Assembly: GCF_900044055.2 (NCBI RefSeq)
Contig: NZ_FCOX02000044.1
Location: 1-64,000 of the forward strand
Source: Caballeronia calidae
GTDB lineage: Bacteria > Pseudomonadota > Gammaproteobacteria > Burkholderiales > Burkholderiaceae
DNA length: 64,000 nucleotides
Reading direction: 5' to 3'
Shown: positions 34,405-43,450 of the stretch, one piece after another
Layout: every line of letters starts with the position of its first letter
How positions within the stretch are numbered: the first letter of the stretch is position 1
The notes under the pieces: generated by a model
Databases searched by the model: none
Seen by the model: the letters and a program-made list of their open reading frames with translations, nothing else
What the model was told of the DNA's origin: nothing
Program-made: the position numbers and the translations under genes

Positions 34405-35316
34405 GTGAGCGCAGCGGGCCACGAGCCGCATTCGTCCGCGCATTCCTCTCACGAGCCGAAGCGCGACGAACCACGGGAAGACCGCACGGTGGCGCTCGCC
34501 GCGCCCGCGACGGATTCCACGCCCGATACCATCGACGGCGTCGCGATCGCGCATCTGTACGGCGAGCCGCTGTGGAAGCTGCCCACCGACCTGTACATCC
34601 CGCCCGATGCGCTCGAGATCTTTCTCGAGGCGTTCGAAGGCCCGCTCGACCTGCTGCTCTACCTCATCCGCAAGCAGAACTTCAACGTGCTCGACATCCC
34701 GATGGCGGATGTCACCGCGCAATACCTCGGTTACGTCGACCAGATCCGCGAGTCGAATCTGGAGCTCGCGTCGGAATACCTGCTGATGGCCGCGATGCTG
34801 ATCGAGATCAAGTCGCGCATGCTGCTGCCGGTCAAGAAAGCGGACACCGGCGAGGACGCCGAAGACCCGCGCGCCGAACTCGTGCGCCGTCTGCTCGAAT
34901 ACGAGCAGATGAAGCTCGCCGCGCAGAAGATCGACCAGTTGCCGCAGCTCGGCCGCGACTTCCTGCGCGCCGACATCTATATCGAGCAGGCCGCCGAGCA
35001 GCGCTTCCCCGACGTCGACATGAACGACCTGCGCGCCGCGTGGGCCGATGTCATCAAGCGCGCAAAGCTCGTCCAGCATCACAAGATTTCGCGCGAGGAG
35101 CTCTCCGTGCGCGAGCACATGAGCGTGATCCTGCGGCGCCTGCAGACCGCGCGCTTCATGGAGTTCACGGAGCTTTTCGATACCTCGCGCGGCGTGCCGG
35201 TGGTCGTGGTGAACTTCATCGCGATGCTGGAGCTGTCGCGCGAATCGCTGATCGAAATCACGCAGCCCGAGCCTTATGCGCCGATCTACGTGAGATTGGC
35301 TTACTCTCCCGCCTAG
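34405..35316 (+). CDS. scpA: Segregation and condensation protein A
   Basis: 303-residue kleisin of the SMC-ScpAB condensin, cytosolic. The GTG at 34405 is chosen because it directly follows the DUF3460 stop; it adds a His/Ser/Glu-rich head of about 45 residues before the conserved part. Family motifs: IFLEAFEGPLDLLLYLIRKQ, FNVLDIPMADVTAQYLGYVD, LASEYLLMAAMLIEIKSRML, and a winged-helix C terminus with FTELFDTSRGVPVVVVNFIA and MLELSRESLIEITQPEPYAP. ScpB is not in the window. panC follows after 69 bases. Confidence 0.95.
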   Translation: MSAAGHEPHSSAHSSHEPKRDEPREDRTVALAAPATDSTPDTIDGVAIAHLYGEPLWKLPTDLYIPPDALEIFLEAFEGPLDLLLYLIRKQNFNVLDIPMADVTAQYLGYVDQIRESNLELASEYLLMAAMLIEIKSRMLLPVKKADTGEDAEDPRAELVRRLLEYEQMKLAAQKIDQLPQLGRDFLRADIYIEQAAEQRFPDVDMNDLRAAWADVIKRAKLVQHHKISREELSVREHMSVILRRLQTARFMEFTELFDTSRGVPVVVVNFIAMLELSRESLIEITQPEPYAPIYVRLAYSPA

Positions 35317-35385
35317 ATACCCGCTTTTCCTTTACCCTAGCCTCGTGCGGTTCGTCCGGACCGCCCGCCAGGAGACACCCGCTCG

Positions 35386-36219
35386 ATGAAAGTCATCAGC
35401 TCCATCCATGAATTGCGCGACCAGTTGCGCGGCCAGAACCGAACCGCCTTCGTTCCCACGATGGGCAATCTCCACGAAGGCCATCTCTCGCTGATGCGCC
35501 TCGCGCGCCAGCACGGCGATCCGGTGGTCGCGAGCATCTTCGTGAACCGGCTGCAGTTCGGTCCGAACGAGGACTTCGACAAATATCCGCGCACGCTGCA
35601 GGACGACATCGAAAAGCTGCAGAAAGAGAACGTCTACGTGCTCTTCGCGCCGACCGAGAGGGACATGTATCCGGAGCCGCAGGAGTATCGCGTGCATCCG
35701 CCGCACAATCTCGGCGACATTCTCGAAGGCGAATTCCGGCCCGGCTTCTTCACGGGCGTGTGCACGGTCGTGATGAAGCTGATGTCGTGCGTGCAGCCGC
35801 GCGTCGCGGTGTTCGGCAAGAAGGACTATCAGCAGTTGATGATCGTGCGCGCGATGTGCCACCAGTTCGCGCTGCCGACGGAAATCGTCGCGGCGGAAAC
35901 CGTGCGCGAGGAAAACGGCCTCGCGCTCAGTTCGCGCAACCGCTTCCTGTCCGAGGCCGAACATACCGAGGCGCCGCAGCTCGCCGCGCAACTCCAGCGC
36001 GTGCGTGAGCAGGTGCTGTCGGGCAATCGCGATATCGCCGCGCTCGAACGCGACGCGATGAACGCGCTCGCCGAACGCGGCTGGAAGCCCGATTACATCA
36101 GCGTGCGCAAGCGCTCGAACCTGCTGCCGCCGGGCGAGGCGGACGCGGATGCGCCGCTCGTCGTGGTCGCGGCCGCGAAGCTCGGCACGACGCGCCTCAT
36201 CGACAACCTCGAAATCTGA
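35386..36219 (+). CDS. panC: Pantothenate synthetase (pantoate-beta-alanine ligase)
   Basis: Joins pantoate and beta-alanine with ATP in coenzyme A synthesis. 277 residues, normal length. Motifs: FVPTMGNLHEGHLSLM with the HxGH nucleotide site, FVNRLQFGPNEDFDKYPRT, FFTGVCTVVMKLMSCVQP, FGKKDYQQLMIVRAM and LALSSRNRFLS (KMSKS-like). CAGGAG precedes the ATG. panD, which supplies the beta-alanine, lies 40 bases downstream; panB is elsewhere. Confidence 0.98.
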   Translation: MKVISSIHELRDQLRGQNRTAFVPTMGNLHEGHLSLMRLARQHGDPVVASIFVNRLQFGPNEDFDKYPRTLQDDIEKLQKENVYVLFAPTERDMYPEPQEYRVHPPHNLGDILEGEFRPGFFTGVCTVVMKLMSCVQPRVAVFGKKDYQQLMIVRAMCHQFALPTEIVAAETVREENGLALSSRNRFLSEAEHTEAPQLAAQLQRVREQVLSGNRDIAALERDAMNALAERGWKPDYISVRKRSNLLPPGEADADAPLVVVAAAKLGTTRLIDNLEI

Positions 36220-36259
36220 AGCATCCGAAGCGAATTCAAGCAATCAGGAAGGAAGCATC

Positions 36260-36646
36260 ATGCAGCGCACCATGCTCAAATCGAAGATCCACCGCGCGAC
36301 GGTCACACACTGCGAGTTGCACTACGAAGGCTCGTGCGCCATCGACGAGGATCTCCTCGACGCCGCGAACCTGATGGAAAACGAGCAGATCGACATCTGG
36401 AACGTGAACAACGGCGAGCGTCTGACCACTTACGCGATCAAGGGCGAGCGCGGCAGCGGCATGATCTCGCTGAACGGCTCGGCCGCGCGCCGCGCGCAAC
36501 TGGGCGATCTCGTGATCATCGCGGCGTTCGCGCAGGTGGACGAAGCGGAGATCAAGGCAGGCTGGAAGCCGAACCTCGTGTTCGTCGACGACGACAACCG
36601 CATCAAGGGCAGCCGCGATCACGTGCCGACGCAGAACTGGACGTAA
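36260..36646 (+). CDS. panD: Aspartate 1-decarboxylase proenzyme
   Basis: Makes beta-alanine from aspartate for panC. 128 residues. The self-cleavage site is Gly24-Ser25 (HYEGSCAID); Ser25 becomes the pyruvoyl cofactor. Other conserved parts: MLKSKIHRATVTHCEL, NNGERLTTYAIKGERGSGMI, NGSAARRAQLGDLVIIAAF and PNLVFVDDDNRI. AGGAAGGA lies before the ATG. A terminator follows directly. Confidence 0.98.
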   Translation: MQRTMLKSKIHRATVTHCELHYEGSCAIDEDLLDAANLMENEQIDIWNVNNGERLTTYAIKGERGSGMISLNGSAARRAQLGDLVIIAAFAQVDEAEIKAGWKPNLVFVDDDNRIKGSRDHVPTQNWT

Positions 36647-36665
36647 TCCCGTTGCGCTTGAACGA

Positions 36666-36702
36666 AAAAGCCGGCGACTCCTCAGCGGACGCCGGTTTTT
36701 TC
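36666..36702 (+). terminator. Intrinsic terminator after panD
   Basis: AAAAGCCGGCG / CGCCGGTTTTTT with a 13-base loop and one G-U pair. Its T run abuts the stop codon of the convergent ParA gene; A and T runs on both sides suggest it works in both directions. Confidence 0.88.
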
Positions 36703-37327
36703 ATTTCTTCGACACCCACTCGATGATCGGCTCCCACTGCTCCAGATCCTTTTCGACGCGGCTCTTCGCCACGTCCCAGATCGTCAGGCCGTGCGCGGCG
36801 AGCTGCACGTAGTTCTGGGTATCGCGCAGAAAGCCGAGCACGGGCAATTGCAGCCCTTCGACGAAGCGATGCAGTTGATCCGCCGAACGCGTGCGCGCAT
36901 CGACGCGCATGCCGACCACGCCGACTTCGATCGCGCCTTTCCTCACCGCCTTTTCCTTCGCGAGCTTCGCGAGGAAGTCCTGCGTCGCGAGGATGTCGAA
37001 CATCGACGGCTGCAGCGGCACGATCACCTTGTCCGCCAGTTCCAGCGCGAGCGAGAGGCGGTTGCCGTGCACCCCGGCGGGGGTATCCACGACGGCTTTC
37101 TCCAGACCTTTGGGCGGCTTGCCGGGTGAATCGACGTCGATCGACCATTCCTCGATGGTCGGCAGCGTATCGACGCGCAGCGACAGCCACGCGTGCGACG
37201 AGCGCTGCTTGTCGAGATCCGCGAGCGCGACCCACTCGCCCTGTGCCGCGAAATACCCTGCCAGATTGGTTGCGAGCGTGCTTTTGCCGACGCCGCCTTT
37301 CGGATTTGCCACCACGATCACGGTCAT
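36701..37327 (-). CDS. ParA/MinD-like P-loop ATPase, standalone
   Basis: 208 residues. Deviant Walker A KGGVGKSTLATNLAGYFA is right at the N terminus, with LADLDKQRSS (Walker A' region), EKAVVDTPAGVHG (Walker B) and VVGMRVDARTRSADQLHRFV. No N-terminal helix-turn-helix and no parB neighbour, so it is of the short orphan ParA class that positions other cargoes (chemoreceptors, carboxysomes, VirC1-like) rather than a chromosome partition protein. AGGA lies 8 bases before the ATG. The cargo is unknown. Confidence 0.85.
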   Translation of the reverse strand: MTVIVVANPKGGVGKSTLATNLAGYFAAQGEWVALADLDKQRSSHAWLSLRVDTLPTIEEWSIDVDSPGKPPKGLEKAVVDTPAGVHGNRLSLALELADKVIVPLQPSMFDILATQDFLAKLAKEKAVRKGAIEVGVVGMRVDARTRSADQLHRFVEGLQLPVLGFLRDTQNYVQLAAHGLTIWDVAKSRVEKDLEQWEPIIEWVSKK

Positions 37328-37528
37328 GAAGTGTCCTGGATTTTGTTGGGCGCGCGGGCACGTTGCCATGCGGCGCGCGCACGAATTTCGACTTTACGAG
37401 AACAGGTGCATGATTCGAGCGTTGATATTATCGGCAAAAGTGGTGCATCCGGCACGCTGGCCGAACGGCCGTGCCGAATCTGCCGCCGAAGTTGGCATTA
37501 GTCATCCATTTCCATTCCCACGACGCCC

Positions 37529-37948
37529 ATGACCAAGCTCCGCCCCGATGTCACGCTCGACTTCCTCCGCAACCGCCAGAAAGGCCGCCTGCCCGACCTG
37601 CTCGGCGTGCAACTGATCTCGCTCGACCAGGGCCAGTTGACCGGCGAGCTGGCGATCCGTCCGGAACTGCTCGCGCCGAACGGCTTTCTGCACGCGGCGA
37701 CGGTCGTCGGTCTCGCGGATACGTGCTGCGGCTATGCGTGCATCGCCCATCTGCCGGAGAACGCGCAGAACTTCACGACGCTCGAACTGAAGAGCAACCA
37801 TGTGTCGACGGCGCGCGAAGGGAAGATCATCGCGAAGGCGAGCGCCGTGCATCTCGGGCGCAGCACGCAAGTGTGGGACGCGACGGTCACGAATGGCGAC
37901 GGCAAGCTCATCGCCATGTTCCGTTGCACGCAGATGATTCTCTATTGA
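37529..37948 (+). CDS. Hotdog-fold thioesterase (PaaI-like)
   Basis: 139-residue cytosolic hotdog protein. The core helix motif is LLAPNGFLHAATVVGLADTC, a variant of the PaaI HGG...LADTA motif with Asn-Gly-Phe-Leu-His in place of xxxHGG; the central strand is FTTLELKSNHVSTAREGKI and the end GKLIAMFRCTQMILY. It should hydrolyse an acyl-CoA; the substrate is unknown. No clear ribosome site. Its last 7 bases overlap the convergent cobQ gene. Confidence 0.85.
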   Translation: MTKLRPDVTLDFLRNRQKGRLPDLLGVQLISLDQGQLTGELAIRPELLAPNGFLHAATVVGLADTCCGYACIAHLPENAQNFTTLELKSNHVSTAREGKIIAKASAVHLGRSTQVWDATVTNGDGKLIAMFRCTQMILY

Positions 37949-39417
37949 CCGAAGGCGGCCAGAAGCGCATCCAGATCGAGCGACTGCGCGAAAGAGTCGG
38001 CCAGACGGTCGAGCGAGGCTTCGCGCAGCGCCGGATAATCGAGCGGCTCGGCGCCCTTCACGCCCGCCCACGCGAGCAGCGCCGCGCAGGCTTCCGGCGT
38101 ATCGAAGACGCCGTGCAGGTAGGTCGCGGCGATCTGGCCGTCGTCCGACACGGCGCCATCGACACGTCCCGAATCCAGCGCGACGAAAGGACGCGCGAGC
38201 GCCGCGCCGTGCGTGCGGCCCATGTGGATTTCGTAGCCGCGCACGGGCGCTTGCGTGCCGTCGATCATCAACTCGCCCACGACATTCTCCAGTTGCTTCC
38301 GCGGCGTGAGCACGGTCGCAAAATCGAGCAGCGCCAATCCATTCACGCAGCCCGCCGCGCCTTCGACGCCATCCGGATCGTCGATCTCGCGCCCGAGCAT
38401 CTGCATGCCGCCGCAGATGCCGAGCACCTTGCCGCCATAACGCAGATGCCGTTCGATCGCGCGATCCCAGCCGTTTTCGCGCAGCCACGCGAGATCGCGC
38501 TGCACGCTTTTCGAGCCTGGCAGCACGATCAGATCGGCGGACGGCGGCGCGACGCCCGCGCGCACATAGCTGAAATCGACCTGCGGATGCGCCCGCAAAG
38601 CATCGAAATCCGTGTGATTGCTGATGCGCGGCAGCGCGGGCACGATGACCTTCAGCGCGGACATGGCGCCGTGCGTATGCGGCTGGCTCGGCAGCATGTC
38701 TTCGGCATCGAGCGTGAGCCCGTGCAGATATGGCAGCACGCCGAACACCGGCTTGCCCGTCTGCGCTTCCAGCCAGTCGAGCCCCGGCTTCAAAAGGCCG
38801 ATATCCCCGCGAAACCGGTTGATGACGAAGCCGCGAACACGCGCCCGCTCGCTCTCCGACAGACACGCCAGCGTGCCGACGAGATGCGCGAACACGCCGC
38901 CGCGATCGATATCCGCGACGAGCACGACCGGGCAATCGACGTGCTCGGCGAAGCCCATGTTGGCGATATCGCCGTCGCGCAGATTGATCTCGGCGGGACT
39001 GCCCGCGCCCTCGACGATCACCGCATCGAACTCGTTGCGCAAACGCGCGTAGGACGCGAGCACCGCATCGAACGCGATGCGCTTGTACGCGTGATAGGCC
39101 CGCGCATCGAGGTTCGCGTGCGCGTGACCGTGGATGATGACCTGCGCGCCGCGATCGCTCGTCGGCTTGAGCAGCACCGGATTGAAGTCGATGCGCGCGT
39201 CGACGCCCGCCGCGACGGCCTGCAGCGCCTGCGCGCGGCCGATCTCGCCGCCATCGATGGTCACCGCGCTGTTGAGCGCCATGTTCTGCGGCTTGAACGG
39301 CGCGACGCGCACGCCGCCGCGACGCGCGAGACGGCACAGCCCCGCGACGAGCGTGCTCTTGCCGGCATCGGACGTCGTGCCCTGGATCATCAGCGTGCCG
39401 CGAGGCGTGAAAGGCAT
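37942..39417 (-). CDS. cobQ: Adenosylcobyric acid synthase
   Basis: Glutamine-dependent amidation of side chains b, d, e and g of adenosylcobyrinate diamide. 491 residues. N-terminal dethiobiotin-synthetase-like P loop (IQGTTSDAGKSTLVAGLCRL), FKPQNMALNSAVTIDGGEIG, then a C-terminal class I glutamine amidotransferase domain with GICGGMQMLGREIDDPDGVE, whose Cys nucleophile is in the GICGG motif, and YEIHMGRTHG. Divergent from cobU by 56 bases, and too close for a riboswitch between them. Late step of the same pathway as the neighbours. Confidence 0.96.
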   Translation of the reverse strand: MPFTPRGTLMIQGTTSDAGKSTLVAGLCRLARRGGVRVAPFKPQNMALNSAVTIDGGEIGRAQALQAVAAGVDARIDFNPVLLKPTSDRGAQVIIHGHAHANLDARAYHAYKRIAFDAVLASYARLRNEFDAVIVEGAGSPAEINLRDGDIANMGFAEHVDCPVVLVADIDRGGVFAHLVGTLACLSESERARVRGFVINRFRGDIGLLKPGLDWLEAQTGKPVFGVLPYLHGLTLDAEDMLPSQPHTHGAMSALKVIVPALPRISNHTDFDALRAHPQVDFSYVRAGVAPPSADLIVLPGSKSVQRDLAWLRENGWDRAIERHLRYGGKVLGICGGMQMLGREIDDPDGVEGAAGCVNGLALLDFATVLTPRKQLENVVGELMIDGTQAPVRGYEIHMGRTHGAALARPFVALDSGRVDGAVSDDGQIAATYLHGVFDTPEACAALLAWAGVKGAEPLDYPALREASLDRLADSFAQSLDLDALLAAFGQ

Positions 39418-39473
39418 CGGAAGATTCTCATGAAGAACGACGCGCTATCTTAGCCCGTCAGTACAATATCGCG

Positions 39474-40022
39474 ATGACTCCCGATCTCACTTTCATCCTC
39501 GGCGGCGCGCGCTCCGGCAAGAGCGCGCACGCCGAACGGCTTGCATCCGAAAGCGGGCTGCCCGTGACGTATATCGCGACCGCGCGCATCGGCGATGCCG
39601 AGTTCGAGGCGCGCGTGCGGCTTCATCGCGAGCGCAGGCCCGCGCACTGGGCGCTCGTCGAAGCGCCGCTCGATCTCGCGGACGCATTGCACGAGGCGGA
39701 TCGCGCGGGACATTGCGTGCTGATCGACTGCCTCACGTTGTGGCTCGCCAATCTGCTTTTCACATCGGAAAGCGCGAGCGAGGACGTGGCCGTCCTGCCC
39801 GACAGCGCGCGCGAAGCCTTCGCACGCTTCGATGCGGCGCTTGCAGAAACGCGCGGCAAGGTCATCGTCGTGAGCAATGAAATCGGGCTCGGCGTCGTGC
39901 CGCTCGGTTCGGTCACGCGTCTTTACGTCGATGAACTCGGGCGCCTGAACCAGCGCGTCGCCGCCGCGAGCACGCGCGCGACGCTGATGGTCGCGGGCCT
40001 GCCGCTCGCGCTCAAAGGCTGA
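39474..40022 (+). CDS. cobU: Adenosylcobinamide kinase / adenosylcobinamide-phosphate guanylyltransferase
   Basis: Activates adenosylcobinamide to its GDP derivative. 182 residues. P loop at the N terminus (ILGGARSGKSAHAERL), YIATARIGDAEFEARVRLHR with the guanylylated His region, CVLIDCLTLWLANLLF and VIVVSNEIGLGVVPLG. First gene of the plus-strand operon. A TACAAT at 39462-39467 lies only 7 bases before the ATG and there is no ribosome site, so either translation is nearly leaderless or the promoter is elsewhere. Confidence 0.96.
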   Translation: MTPDLTFILGGARSGKSAHAERLASESGLPVTYIATARIGDAEFEARVRLHRERRPAHWALVEAPLDLADALHEADRAGHCVLIDCLTLWLANLLFTSESASEDVAVLPDSAREAFARFDAALAETRGKVIVVSNEIGLGVVPLGSVTRLYVDELGRLNQRVAAASTRATLMVAGLPLALKG

Positions 40023-40040
40023 CGGGAGAATCGACGAGCG

Positions 40041-40982
40041 ATGCTCCTTCTCTCCGCCTACGCGATGGCCCTGCTCGCCGTGCTCGGCGTGATCGTCGAC
40101 CGCATCTTCGGCGAGCCGCGCGCGCGTCATCCGCTCGTCGGCTTCGGCAATCTCGCGACCCGGCTCGAAGCGCGCATGAACACCGGCTTTCGCGCGCGCC
40201 CGGCGGGCATACTCGCGTGGTTCATCGCGGTTGCGCCGCCGGTGGGCATCGCGTGGTTTCTCGTCAGCGTGCTGCCGTTTGCCTATGCGTGTCTCGTGCA
40301 CGTGCTGCTGCTCTGGTTCGCGCTCGGCGCGAAGAGCCTGCGGCAGCATATCGCGCCGATCGCGCGCGCTTTGAGCTTCGGCGATATCGACGCCGCGCGC
40401 GCGCTGACCTCGCGCATCGTGTCACGCGACACCTCTCACGCCGATGAAAACGCCCTGTCGCGCGCGGCGGTGGAATCGGCGCTGGAGAACGGCAACGACG
40501 CGATCTTCGGCGCGCTCTTCTGGTTCGCCGTCGCGGGCGGGCCGGGCGCGCTCATGTTCCGCCTCGCCAACACGCTCGACGCGATGTGGGGCTATCGCAC
40601 ACCGCGCTACTTGCGCTTCGGCTGGGCGGCGGCGCGCTTCGACGACGTGCTCAACTTCATTCCCGCGCGTCTCACGGCGGCGACCTACGCGCTCGCCGGC
40701 GACACGCACATGGCCTGGCACTGCTGGCGCACGCAGGCGCGCTCGTGGGACAGCCCGAACGCGGGCCCCGTGATGGCCGCGGGCGCGGGCAGCCTGAACG
40801 TGCTGATCGGCGGCGCGGCGGTCTATCACGGCAAGCTCGAGGTGCGGCCGACGCTCGGCGCGGGCCACAGCGCGAACCCGAAGCATGTGGTCGCGGCGTT
40901 GCGGCTCGTCGAGCGCGCGACGTTGATGTGGCTCGCGGTGCTGTTGATCTTCGCGGCCTTGAGCGCAACCACGAGTGGCTGA
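40041..40982 (+). CDS. cbiB: Adenosylcobinamide-phosphate synthase (CbiB/CobD family)
   Basis: Inner-membrane enzyme, 313 residues, that attaches the aminopropanol (phosphate) arm to adenosylcobyrate. Motifs: VDRIFGEPRARHPLVGFGNL, LRQHIAPIARALSFGDIDAA, ENALSRAAVESALENGNDAI (family signature), FRLANTLDAMWGYRTPRYLR and the C-terminal GAGSLNVLIGGAAVYHGK. Several hydrophobic helices. It starts 18 bases after cobU, with the next start 1 base after its stop. Called cobD in Pseudomonas nomenclature. Confidence 0.95.
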   Translation: MLLLSAYAMALLAVLGVIVDRIFGEPRARHPLVGFGNLATRLEARMNTGFRARPAGILAWFIAVAPPVGIAWFLVSVLPFAYACLVHVLLLWFALGAKSLRQHIAPIARALSFGDIDAARALTSRIVSRDTSHADENALSRAAVESALENGNDAIFGALFWFAVAGGPGALMFRLANTLDAMWGYRTPRYLRFGWAAARFDDVLNFIPARLTAATYALAGDTHMAWHCWRTQARSWDSPNAGPVMAAGAGSLNVLIGGAAVYHGKLEVRPTLGAGHSANPKHVVAALRLVERATLMWLAVLLIFAALSATTSG

Positions 40983-40983
40983 T

Positions 40984-41979
40984 ATGGCGCATCCCATCCG
41001 ACACGGCGGCAATCTGCGCGAAGCCGCGCGCCGCTACGCGATTCCCTTCGATGACTGGCTCGATCTGTCGACGGGCATCAATCCGCGCGGCTATCCGGTG
41101 CCGCCCGTGCCGCCCGATGCATGGCGTCGCCTGCCCGAAGACGACGACGGTCTCGCCGACGCCGCCGCGTGTCATTACGGCGCGCCGCTCGCGTTGCCGG
41201 TGGCGGGCTCGCAGGCGGCGATCCGCGCGCTGCCCGCGCTGTTGCGTCGCGGCACGGCGGGCGTCGCGCCGCTGACTTACGGCGAATATGCGCCCGCATT
41301 CATGCGCGCGGGCCACACGATCGCAACGCTCGACGTCGCCGCGCGCGATGTGCCCGATACGCTCGATCACGTCATCGTCGCGAATCCGAACAACCCGACC
41401 GCCGAGCGCCTTTCGCGCGACACGCTCCTGCGCTGGCACGCGCAGCTCGCGGCGCGCGGCGGCACGCTGATCGTCGATGAAGCGTTCGCCGATGTCGATC
41501 CGGCGGCGTCGCTGGCGAGCGAGACCGCGCGCGACGGGCTCATCGTGCTGCGCTCGGTCGGCAAGTTCTTCGGGCTCGCGGGCATCCGCGCGGGCTTCGT
41601 GCTCGCGGCGCCGTCGATGCTCGATGCGTTGCGCGATACGCTCGGCGCGTGGACCGTGAGCGGCCCGGCGCGTCACGCGGTGGAAACCGCTTTCGCCGAT
41701 GCCGCCTGGCAGCGCGAAACGCGCGAACGCCTGCAACAGGACGGCGCACGTCTCGCCGCGTTGATCGCGAGCCAAGGCTTCGACGTGCACGCGACGCCGC
41801 TCTTCGCATGGACGCCCACTTCGAACGCGCCCGAACTTCAACACGCGCTCGCGCTGCGCGGCATCTGGACGCGCCTCTTCGATCTGCCCGGCATGACGCC
41901 GAGCCTGCGCATCGGATTGCCGGGCGCGGAAGGCGATTGGGCGCGCCTGTCGCGTGCGCTGCGGGAGATTCGCGCGTGA
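40984..41979 (+). CDS. cobD: L-threonine-O-3-phosphate decarboxylase (PLP aminotransferase fold)
   Basis: Makes aminopropanol phosphate for the arm added by CbiB. 331 residues. FDDWLDLSTGINPRGYPVP at the N terminus, VIVANPNNPTAERLSRDTLL, TLIVDEAFADVDPAASL and LRSVGKFFGLAGIRAGFVLA with the PLP lysine. I use the ATG 1 base after the cbiB stop; a GTG at 40975 would overlap cbiB by 8 bases. The stop overlaps the btuF start (GTGA). The same gene is called cobC in Pseudomonas. Confidence 0.94.
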   Translation: MAHPIRHGGNLREAARRYAIPFDDWLDLSTGINPRGYPVPPVPPDAWRRLPEDDDGLADAAACHYGAPLALPVAGSQAAIRALPALLRRGTAGVAPLTYGEYAPAFMRAGHTIATLDVAARDVPDTLDHVIVANPNNPTAERLSRDTLLRWHAQLAARGGTLIVDEAFADVDPAASLASETARDGLIVLRSVGKFFGLAGIRAGFVLAAPSMLDALRDTLGAWTVSGPARHAVETAFADAAWQRETRERLQQDGARLAALIASQGFDVHATPLFAWTPTSNAPELQHALALRGIWTRLFDLPGMTPSLRIGLPGAEGDWARLSRALREIRA

Positions 41980-42869
41980 GGCTGCGCTGTGCGATTGCGG
42001 TACTGATCGGCCTGGCCGCTGCGCGAGCGCATGCCATCACCATCACCGACGACAGCGGCGCATCCGTCACGCTCGCGAAACCGGCCGAGCGCGTCGTCAG
42101 CCTCGCGCCGCACGTCACGGAACTGCTGTTCGCGGCGGGCGGCGGCGCGCACATCGTCGGCGCGGTGACGTATAGCGACTATCCGAAGGAAGCGCAGGCG
42201 ATCCCGCGCGTCGGCGACAACAAGGCGCTCGATCTGGAGCGCATCGTCGCGTTGCATCCGGATCTGATCGTCGTCTGGCGGCATGGGAACGCGGCGCGTC
42301 AGATGGATCGTCTCCAGGCGCTCGGTATCCCGATCTACTTCAGCGAGCCGAAGCATCTCGCCGATATCGCGACGAGCATCGACAAGCTCGGTGCGCTGCT
42401 CGGCACGCAACAGCAAGCACGCGCGGCTTCGGATGCGTTCACGCGCGACATCGCGCAACTGCGCGCGCGTTATGCGCAAAGGCCGTCCGTCAGCGTGTTC
42501 TATCAGGTCTGGGACGATCCGCTGATGACGCTCAATCGCGACAATGTCTTCGACGAAGTGATCGGGCTATGCGGCGGCGCGAACGTGTTCGCGGCGGAAA
42601 AGCCGCGCGTGCCGACGATATCGACGGAAGCCGTGCTCGCGGCGAATCCCGAAGCGATCGTCACCGCGACGCCCGGCGCGACGAAACCCGACCGTCCGCT
42701 GCCCGCGCTCGAGCGATGGAAGCGCTGGCCGTCGTTGACGGCGGTCGCGCGCGGCAATCTCTTCGGCATCGATGGCGATCTCATCAACCGGCCCACGCCT
42801 CGTCTCGCATTGGGCGCGGCGGAACTCTGCCGCGATCTCGAAGCGGCGCGCGAGCGGCGCCCGAAGTAA
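41976..42869 (+). CDS. btuF: Periplasmic cobalamin-binding protein (BtuF-like)
   Basis: Substrate-binding protein for the BtuCD importer. 297 residues from a GTG start that overlaps the cobD stop (GTGA). Signal peptide LRCAIAVLIGLAAARAHA, then ITDDSGASVTLAKPAERVVS, LAPHVTELLFAAGGGAHIVG, VGDNKALDLERIVALHPDLI and FYQVWDDPLMTLNRDNVFDE, which is the usual BtuF order with a rigid linking helix. It is encoded apart from btuCD, which lie on the opposite strand 2.4 kb away, so import genes are split between the two convergent operons. Confidence 0.93.
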   Translation: MRLRCAIAVLIGLAAARAHAITITDDSGASVTLAKPAERVVSLAPHVTELLFAAGGGAHIVGAVTYSDYPKEAQAIPRVGDNKALDLERIVALHPDLIVVWRHGNAARQMDRLQALGIPIYFSEPKHLADIATSIDKLGALLGTQQQARAASDAFTRDIAQLRARYAQRPSVSVFYQVWDDPLMTLNRDNVFDEVIGLCGGANVFAAEKPRVPTISTEAVLAANPEAIVTATPGATKPDRPLPALERWKRWPSLTAVARGNLFGIDGDLINRPTPRLALGAAELCRDLEAARERRPK

Positions 42870-42880
42870 TCACGAAGCGA

Positions 42881-43450
42881 TCAGGCGTTCCAGCGCACGA
42901 GAAGCCACTGCCCGCGCACGCGCCTGAACCACGCGATCGCGCCGAAATCGAGCGGCCATTGCAATGCGTTCTCGCGCGCGATGCCGAGAAGATGCGATGC
43001 CAGCACGCGCATAACACCCGCATGCGCGATCACATGCACGGCTTGCTGATCGACACATGCCGCTTCGAACCACGCGATGACGCGACGCGCGAACTGCGCG
43101 AAACTCTCGCCGCCATGCGGACGCGCGTGCTCGATATCGGCGGCCCATGCGTCGATGAGCGCGCGATCGATCGTGTCCCACGCGCAGCCTTCCCACGCAC
43201 CGAAGTGCATTTCGGCGAGACGGGCGTCGATGTGTGCGTTCGCGCCGAGCGCATGTGCAATGGAGGCGCATCGTTGCAACGGACTCGTATGCCATCCGTC
43301 GATACATACGGGCGCGTTCAGCTCTTCCATGCGCGCGCTCAGCATGCTCGCCAGATCGCGTACATCGCGCCGCAGAGGCACATCGCTTTGTCCGTAGCAG
43401 ATGCCCGCATCGACGGCGACTTCCGGATGTCGAATCAGGATGAGATCCAT
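42881..43450 (-). CDS. cobC: Histidine phosphatase, probable alpha-ribazole-5'-phosphate phosphatase (CobC-like)
   Basis: 189 residues of the phosphoglycerate mutase-like family. Catalytic motif LILIRHPEVAVDAGICYGQS (RHxE) at the N terminus, WHTSPLQRCASIAHALGA, LAEMHFGAWEGCAWDTI and the second His in HVIAHAGVMRVLASH. The GICYGQSDVPL pattern and its place at the end of the cobT-cobS operon support the cobalamin role. The start overlaps the end of cobS by 16 bases. Ends 11 bases from btuF, tail to tail. Confidence 0.9.
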   Translation of the reverse strand: MDLILIRHPEVAVDAGICYGQSDVPLRRDVRDLASMLSARMEELNAPVCIDGWHTSPLQRCASIAHALGANAHIDARLAEMHFGAWEGCAWDTIDRALIDAWAADIEHARPHGGESFAQFARRVIAWFEAACVDQQAVHVIAHAGVMRVLASHLLGIARENALQWPLDFGAIAWFRRVRGQWLLVRWNA

